Notes under the pieces: model-generated | Databases searched by the model: none | What the model was told of the DNA's origin: nothing | What the model saw: the letters and a program-made list of their open reading frames with translations, nothing else | Source: CAZRCG01 sp964598565 | Lineage (GTDB): Bacteria > Bdellovibrionota > UBA2394 | NCBI GenBank assembly: GCA_964598565.1 | Contig: CAZRCG010000001.1 | Span: 496,001-560,000, forward strand | Direction of reading: 5' to 3' | Length of the DNA: 64,000 nucleotides | Position numbers and translations under genes: made by a program | In this document: one piece after another, positions 60,969-64,000 of the stretch | Layout of the letters: the number at the start of each line of letters is the position of its first letter | How positions within the stretch are numbered: the first letter of the stretch is position 1

Positions 60969-62348
60969 ATGCAATCCACACAGTTAAAAGAAAAAACTAA
61001 CGAAACATCCCGTTTAGATACGGCCTCGGTGGATTATCGAGTATGTCGCGAAGCAATGGAAGATCCGAAAAAATTTGACGAGCTAGCCCGCTGGGGACGA
61101 AAAGAGATTCAAATTGCCGAGACTGAAATGCCGGGCCTTATGGCCCTGCGTAAGGAGTTTGGCACTAAGAAACCCCTTAAAGGAGCTCGAATTGCCGGCT
61201 GCCTTCATATGACGATTCAGACAGCTGTCTTGATTGAAACTCTCATTGAGCTGGGGGCTAAGATTCGATGGTCCTCCTGTAATATTTTTTCGACACAAGA
61301 CCACGCTGCTGTAGCGATAGCAGCCGCGGGCATTCCTGTTTTTGCGTGGAAAGGCGAAACTGAAGAAGAGTTCAACTGGTGTATTGAGCAAACCATCACG
61401 GGCTGGGGAAAAGAAGGATTCAATCTCATTTTGGATGATGGCGGAGACCTCACCAATATGATGCACGAAGATCGCTTCGCAGAAGAAATGAAGAACGTTC
61501 TAGGTCTTTCCGAAGAAACCACCACCGGCGTTCACAACCTTCAGATTCTTCTAAGCAAAGGCAAATTGAAGGTTCCTGCCATCAACGTGAACGATTCCGT
61601 GACGAAGTCCAAATTTGATAATCTCTATGGCTGCCGAGAGTCTCTTGCGGATGGCATCAAAAGAGCCACCGGCGTGATGTTGGCCGGAAAAGTTATCACC
61701 GTAGCTGGTTACGGCGACGTGGGTAAGGGATGCGCTCACTCGATGCGTTCTTATGGAGCTCGCGTACTCGTAACCGAGATTGATCCCATCTGTGCGCTAC
61801 AAGCCTCTATGGAGGGCTTTGAAGTCGTCACCATGGAAGATGCGACACCTGAAACCGATATTTTTGTAACAGCCACCGGATGTTGCGATATTATTACTGA
61901 GCAGCATTTTCAAAAAATGAAAGACGGGGCCATTGTCTGCAATATTGGGCACTTTGATATTGAAATCGATATGGCTTGGCTCAATAAAAATTCAACGTTC
62001 GATGAAGTAAAACCGCAGGTCGATATTCATACCCTAAAGAATGGTCGAAAAATAATCGTCTTGGCCAAGGGTCGTCTTGTAAATTTGGGCTGCGCTGCTG
62101 GGCATCCGTCTTTTGTGATGAGCTCGTCATTCACCAACCAAACGTTGGCTCAAATTGAGCTCTACACCAATGGTGCGGCCTACAAGGCAATCGATGTGTA
62201 TCGCCTGCCCAAAATTTTGGATGAGAAAGTCGCCGCGCTGCATTTAGATAAATTGGGCGTCAAGCTGACCAAACTCAGTCCCAAGCAATCAAAATATCTC
62301 ACCGTGGATGTTTCGGGGCCCTTTAAGCCTGAGCACTATCGCTACTGA
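60969..62348 (+). CDS. ahcY: Adenosylhomocysteinase AhcY
   Basis: 459 residues from ATG 60969, with AAGGAG seven bases upstream; an in-frame ATG at 60936 lies in the loop of the hairpin. Splits S-adenosylhomocysteine into adenosine and homocysteine and so relieves methyltransferase inhibition. ARIAGCLHMTIQTAVLIETL, SSCNIFSTQDHAAVAIA, KVITVAGYGDVGKGCAHSM (NAD loop) and IVCNIGHFDIEID are signatures; the C-terminus ends in KPEHYRY as expected. The insertion near residue 160 typical of many bacterial enzymes is present in part. Confidence 0.97.
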   Translation: MQSTQLKEKTNETSRLDTASVDYRVCREAMEDPKKFDELARWGRKEIQIAETEMPGLMALRKEFGTKKPLKGARIAGCLHMTIQTAVLIETLIELGAKIRWSSCNIFSTQDHAAVAIAAAGIPVFAWKGETEEEFNWCIEQTITGWGKEGFNLILDDGGDLTNMMHEDRFAEEMKNVLGLSEETTTGVHNLQILLSKGKLKVPAINVNDSVTKSKFDNLYGCRESLADGIKRATGVMLAGKVITVAGYGDVGKGCAHSMRSYGARVLVTEIDPICALQASMEGFEVVTMEDATPETDIFVTATGCCDIITEQHFQKMKDGAIVCNIGHFDIEIDMAWLNKNSTFDEVKPQVDIHTLKNGRKIIVLAKGRLVNLGCAAGHPSFVMSSSFTNQTLAQIELYTNGAAYKAIDVYRLPKILDEKVAALHLDKLGVKLTKLSPKQSKYLTVDVSGPFKPEHYRY

Positions 62349-62364
62349 GAGTTAAATCTCGAGG

Positions 62365-62396
62365 CCTCATTCTGATTTTTGTAGTGAGGTGTTTTG
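62365..62396 (+). terminator. Weak terminator after ahcY
   Basis: CCTCATT (62365-62371) pairs with AGTGAGG (62383-62389), 7 bp with one wobble, 11-nt loop, followed by TGTTTTG. The T run is interrupted, so partial read-through into the next small gene is likely. Confidence 0.35.
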
Positions 62397-62417
62397 TAGG
62401 GAGATAGGGGATTCTTT

Positions 62418-62882
62418 ATGCTGAGTCTTTTATTGATATCGATCTTTGTAGCAACCGATATTGGGAGCCAATCGGGAATTGTGAGTTTAACGTCAGGGAC
62501 TATCACATGTTCCTACTCAGGAGGCTTTGCCAAAGGAATGTCAGATTTTAAAGTAGGTTCGTATGGCGCTGATCCTGATCGCTTTTGTTTTGGACTTAAT
62601 TCCGATGCCCGATCTGATTTTATGAGTGCTTATGACGAGGGCAGAGATCATGCCTACCTGTTTGAAAAAGCCAAGATCACAATTATTCCTCACTCAAGGT
62701 CAGCATTTTTAGAACTGTTAAAAGAAGCCCGCGGCCTCATGGCACAGGCAGAACGCCCCAGCCCACAAACCACCAACTTCGAAGAACGCTTGAAGGCTCT
62801 CGAAGCTGAGAACGCAGACTTAAAAAATCAACTTACGATTCTTCGCGGCCTGAACGGTACAGCAGAGACGACCGAGCCCTGA
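62418..62882 (+). CDS. Small exported protein with C-terminal coiled coil, unknown function
   Basis: 154 residues from ATG 62418; AGGGGA upstream. A short signal-like start (LSLLLISIFVATDI) precedes a beta-type domain with two Cys (ITCSYSGGFAKGM and RFCFGLNSDA), possibly disulfide-linked, then a helix ending in a coiled coil (NFEERLKALEAENADLKNQL) and a polar tail. I do not recognise it. It ends 1 bp from the VWA gene, tail to tail, with no terminator between them. Confidence 0.7.
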   Translation: MLSLLLISIFVATDIGSQSGIVSLTSGTITCSYSGGFAKGMSDFKVGSYGADPDRFCFGLNSDARSDFMSAYDEGRDHAYLFEKAKITIIPHSRSAFLELLKEARGLMAQAERPSPQTTNFEERLKALEAENADLKNQLTILRGLNGTAETTEP

Positions 62883-62883
62883 A

Positions 62884-64000
62884 TCAGTAATCGACTCGGA
62901 CATCAATAGCTGCCGATGGATCATAATTGTCGAAGGCCTCTGGTTTAAATCGAACGACTTTGTCACCAACCGTGACGCTGTAATTCTGCGTTTCCACCTC
63001 TTGTCCATTAAACATAACTTGAGGGGCCTTGTCAGCGCGAACTGCGCACTGCAGCTCCACTGATTTTTCAGCAAAAATGATTTTTTCTTGGAGATCCGCA
63101 AAGATGGGTTGGTAGCTAGATAGCGTTATGCTATGTATGCCGCCGTTTGTTTTCTTCGATAAAGCCATATGAGCTGTTCCGACTTTTGGAATGTCTGGGC
63201 CCGTGGCAGTTCCAACAATTGAGTGATAAACCATAGGCGTGGCCAGCCCGAGCGGCGCCAAAACCTGTTTCATCATTAAATAGGAGATCTCTGGATAAGC
63301 ATTTTTCTCAGGATCCGTCGCCGAAAATTGAGTCCGATTAAACGCGACGTTTAAATCATCATCTGACAACGCAATAATATTTACGGCAATATTAGGTAAT
63401 AAAAAGCTCTCCACGGCAATTGCCGACGAAACAGCGCTGACACAGCCAGGCGTATTGAAAAAATTAGACTGATAATCACGGGGTCTAAAATATTTGCCTG
63501 GGCCACTGCAGCTGTCGGCCGTCATCGATGCGCCCGAAAAGGGCTTATCTTCAGGAATCGGTGATGGCATCGCTTGCATAAAAGAGGCCGGCGCAAACGC
63601 TCTATAGAATGCAATATCCGCCCACTTCGACCATGTCCTTTGCTCAATATACTTTACGTTAGGGTTGGCCAGCTGAGTTTGAAATGGATTCGCTCCAGGG
63701 CTGAGTTTTCTAGGCGCGTCGACTGTTGTGTTGAAAATGAGGACGATTCTGTAATTGTTTCCCGAGGCAGAGTTGATACCGCTAATAAACTTCTGAATCT
63801 GTTCAACAACTTTTGATATTTCTCGATCCATCGAACCACTATCGTCGATCAAGAAAACGACGTTAGCACCCCGAGTAGCCGAAGGGACTATACGACCTTC
63901 AAACGACGACTCTTGACACACAGGGGTGATGGGATCTGAAGGCATTCGTATAGGAGTTGTCCCCGCAATAGGCTGTGGAGCTTCTTCTTGCTCAAGATTT
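62884..64000 (-). CDS. VWA-domain exported or surface protein (5' end outside window)
   Basis: 372 codons are in view. The frame stays open beyond ATG 63945 to the right edge (Gln-, Glu- and Pro-rich residues), so the true start is probably outside, perhaps a lipoprotein signal. A von Willebrand factor A domain begins near NVVFLIDDSGSMDREI (DxSxS metal site) with later FNTTVD and ALSDDDLNVAF as other metal-loop residues. The C-terminal 70 residues (SVELQCAVRADKAPQVMFNG) look like a separate beta domain. VWA proteins bind ligands through Mg; partner unknown. Confidence 0.8.
   Translation of the reverse strand, partial: NLEQEEAPQPIAGTTPIRMPSDPITPVCQESSFEGRIVPSATRGANVVFLIDDSGSMDREISKVVEQIQKFISGINSASGNNYRIVLIFNTTVDAPRKLSPGANPFQTQLANPNVKYIEQRTWSKWADIAFYRAFAPASFMQAMPSPIPEDKPFSGASMTADSCSGPGKYFRPRDYQSNFFNTPGCVSAVSSAIAVESFLLPNIAVNIIALSDDDLNVAFNRTQFSATDPEKNAYPEISYLMMKQVLAPLGLATPMVYHSIVGTATGPDIPKVGTAHMALSKKTNGGIHSITLSSYQPIFADLQEKIIFAEKSVELQCAVRADKAPQVMFNGQEVETQNYSVTVGDKVVRFKPEAFDNYDPSAAIDVRVDY

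Overview
The window reads as ordinary, densely packed chromosome of a Gram-negative bacterium. Evidence for an outer membrane is a TamB-like protein, a Wzi-type barrel, a polysaccharide export protein and many Sec signal peptides. Base composition is balanced, GTG and TTG starts are common, and the gene mix (very large secreted helical proteins, a PilZ protein, a compact queCDE block, an Nfu scaffold, RapZ next to a PP2C phosphatase) would suit a Bdellovibrionota or other delta-like lineage. That placement is inference; there is no rRNA or other phylogenetic marker here. I saw no complete tRNA, rRNA, insertion sequence or CRISPR array.

Region 1 (1-15.7 kb, all minus strand) holds the N-terminal 1,314 codons of a TamB/AsmA-like protein, a small secreted protein with its own terminator, and two giant exported proteins of about 1,842 and 1,689 residues. 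The 1,689-residue protein is the most unusual gene in the window. It has an M48-type zinc metallopeptidase signature at the N-terminus and, near the C-terminus, the full series of ABC1/UbiB atypical-kinase motifs, all behind a signal peptide. Its 1,842-residue neighbour is almost wholly helical and I do not recognise it.

Region 2 (15.8-25.3 kb) starts with a scar: an XRE-antitoxin-like remnant and two strong inverted repeats. A tight plus-strand run follows: Wzi-like barrel, MiaE-like tRNA hydroxylase, a GT2-like protein, Nfu Fe-S scaffold, then queC, queD and queE for 7-deazaguanine synthesis, several joined by stop/start overlaps. A methyltransferase and a flavin oxidoreductase lie on the minus strand, and GDP-fucose synthase begins the sugar locus.

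Region 3 (24.3-49.7 kb) is a Wzx/Wzy-dependent surface polysaccharide locus. It supplies dTDP-rhamnose (rmlBACD), GDP-4-keto-6-deoxymannose products (gmd at one end, fcl at the other, plus a perosamine-synthase-like aminotransferase), UDP-glucuronate (ugd) and probably UDP-galacturonate (epimerase). It has an initiating phosphoglycosyl transferase, at least six glycosyltransferases, several methyltransferases, a flippase, a polymerase, a chain-length regulator and an SLBB export protein. Strand changes and a visibly more AT-rich core suggest assembly by transfer. An alpha/alpha-toroid protein of terpene-cyclase type is an unexpected member.

Region 4 (49.6-64 kb) is mainly housekeeping: trxB, a ferredoxin behind a strong promoter and a 21-codon leader, uppP (recycles the lipid carrier used by Region 3), a PilZ protein, a J-domain protein, a UDP-glucose-4-epimerase-like gene, maf, yggS, nadK, a PP2C phosphatase, rapZ, metK and ahcY. 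metK is preceded by a structured leader without a clear Shine-Dalgarno. The window ends in a VWA-domain protein cut by the right edge.
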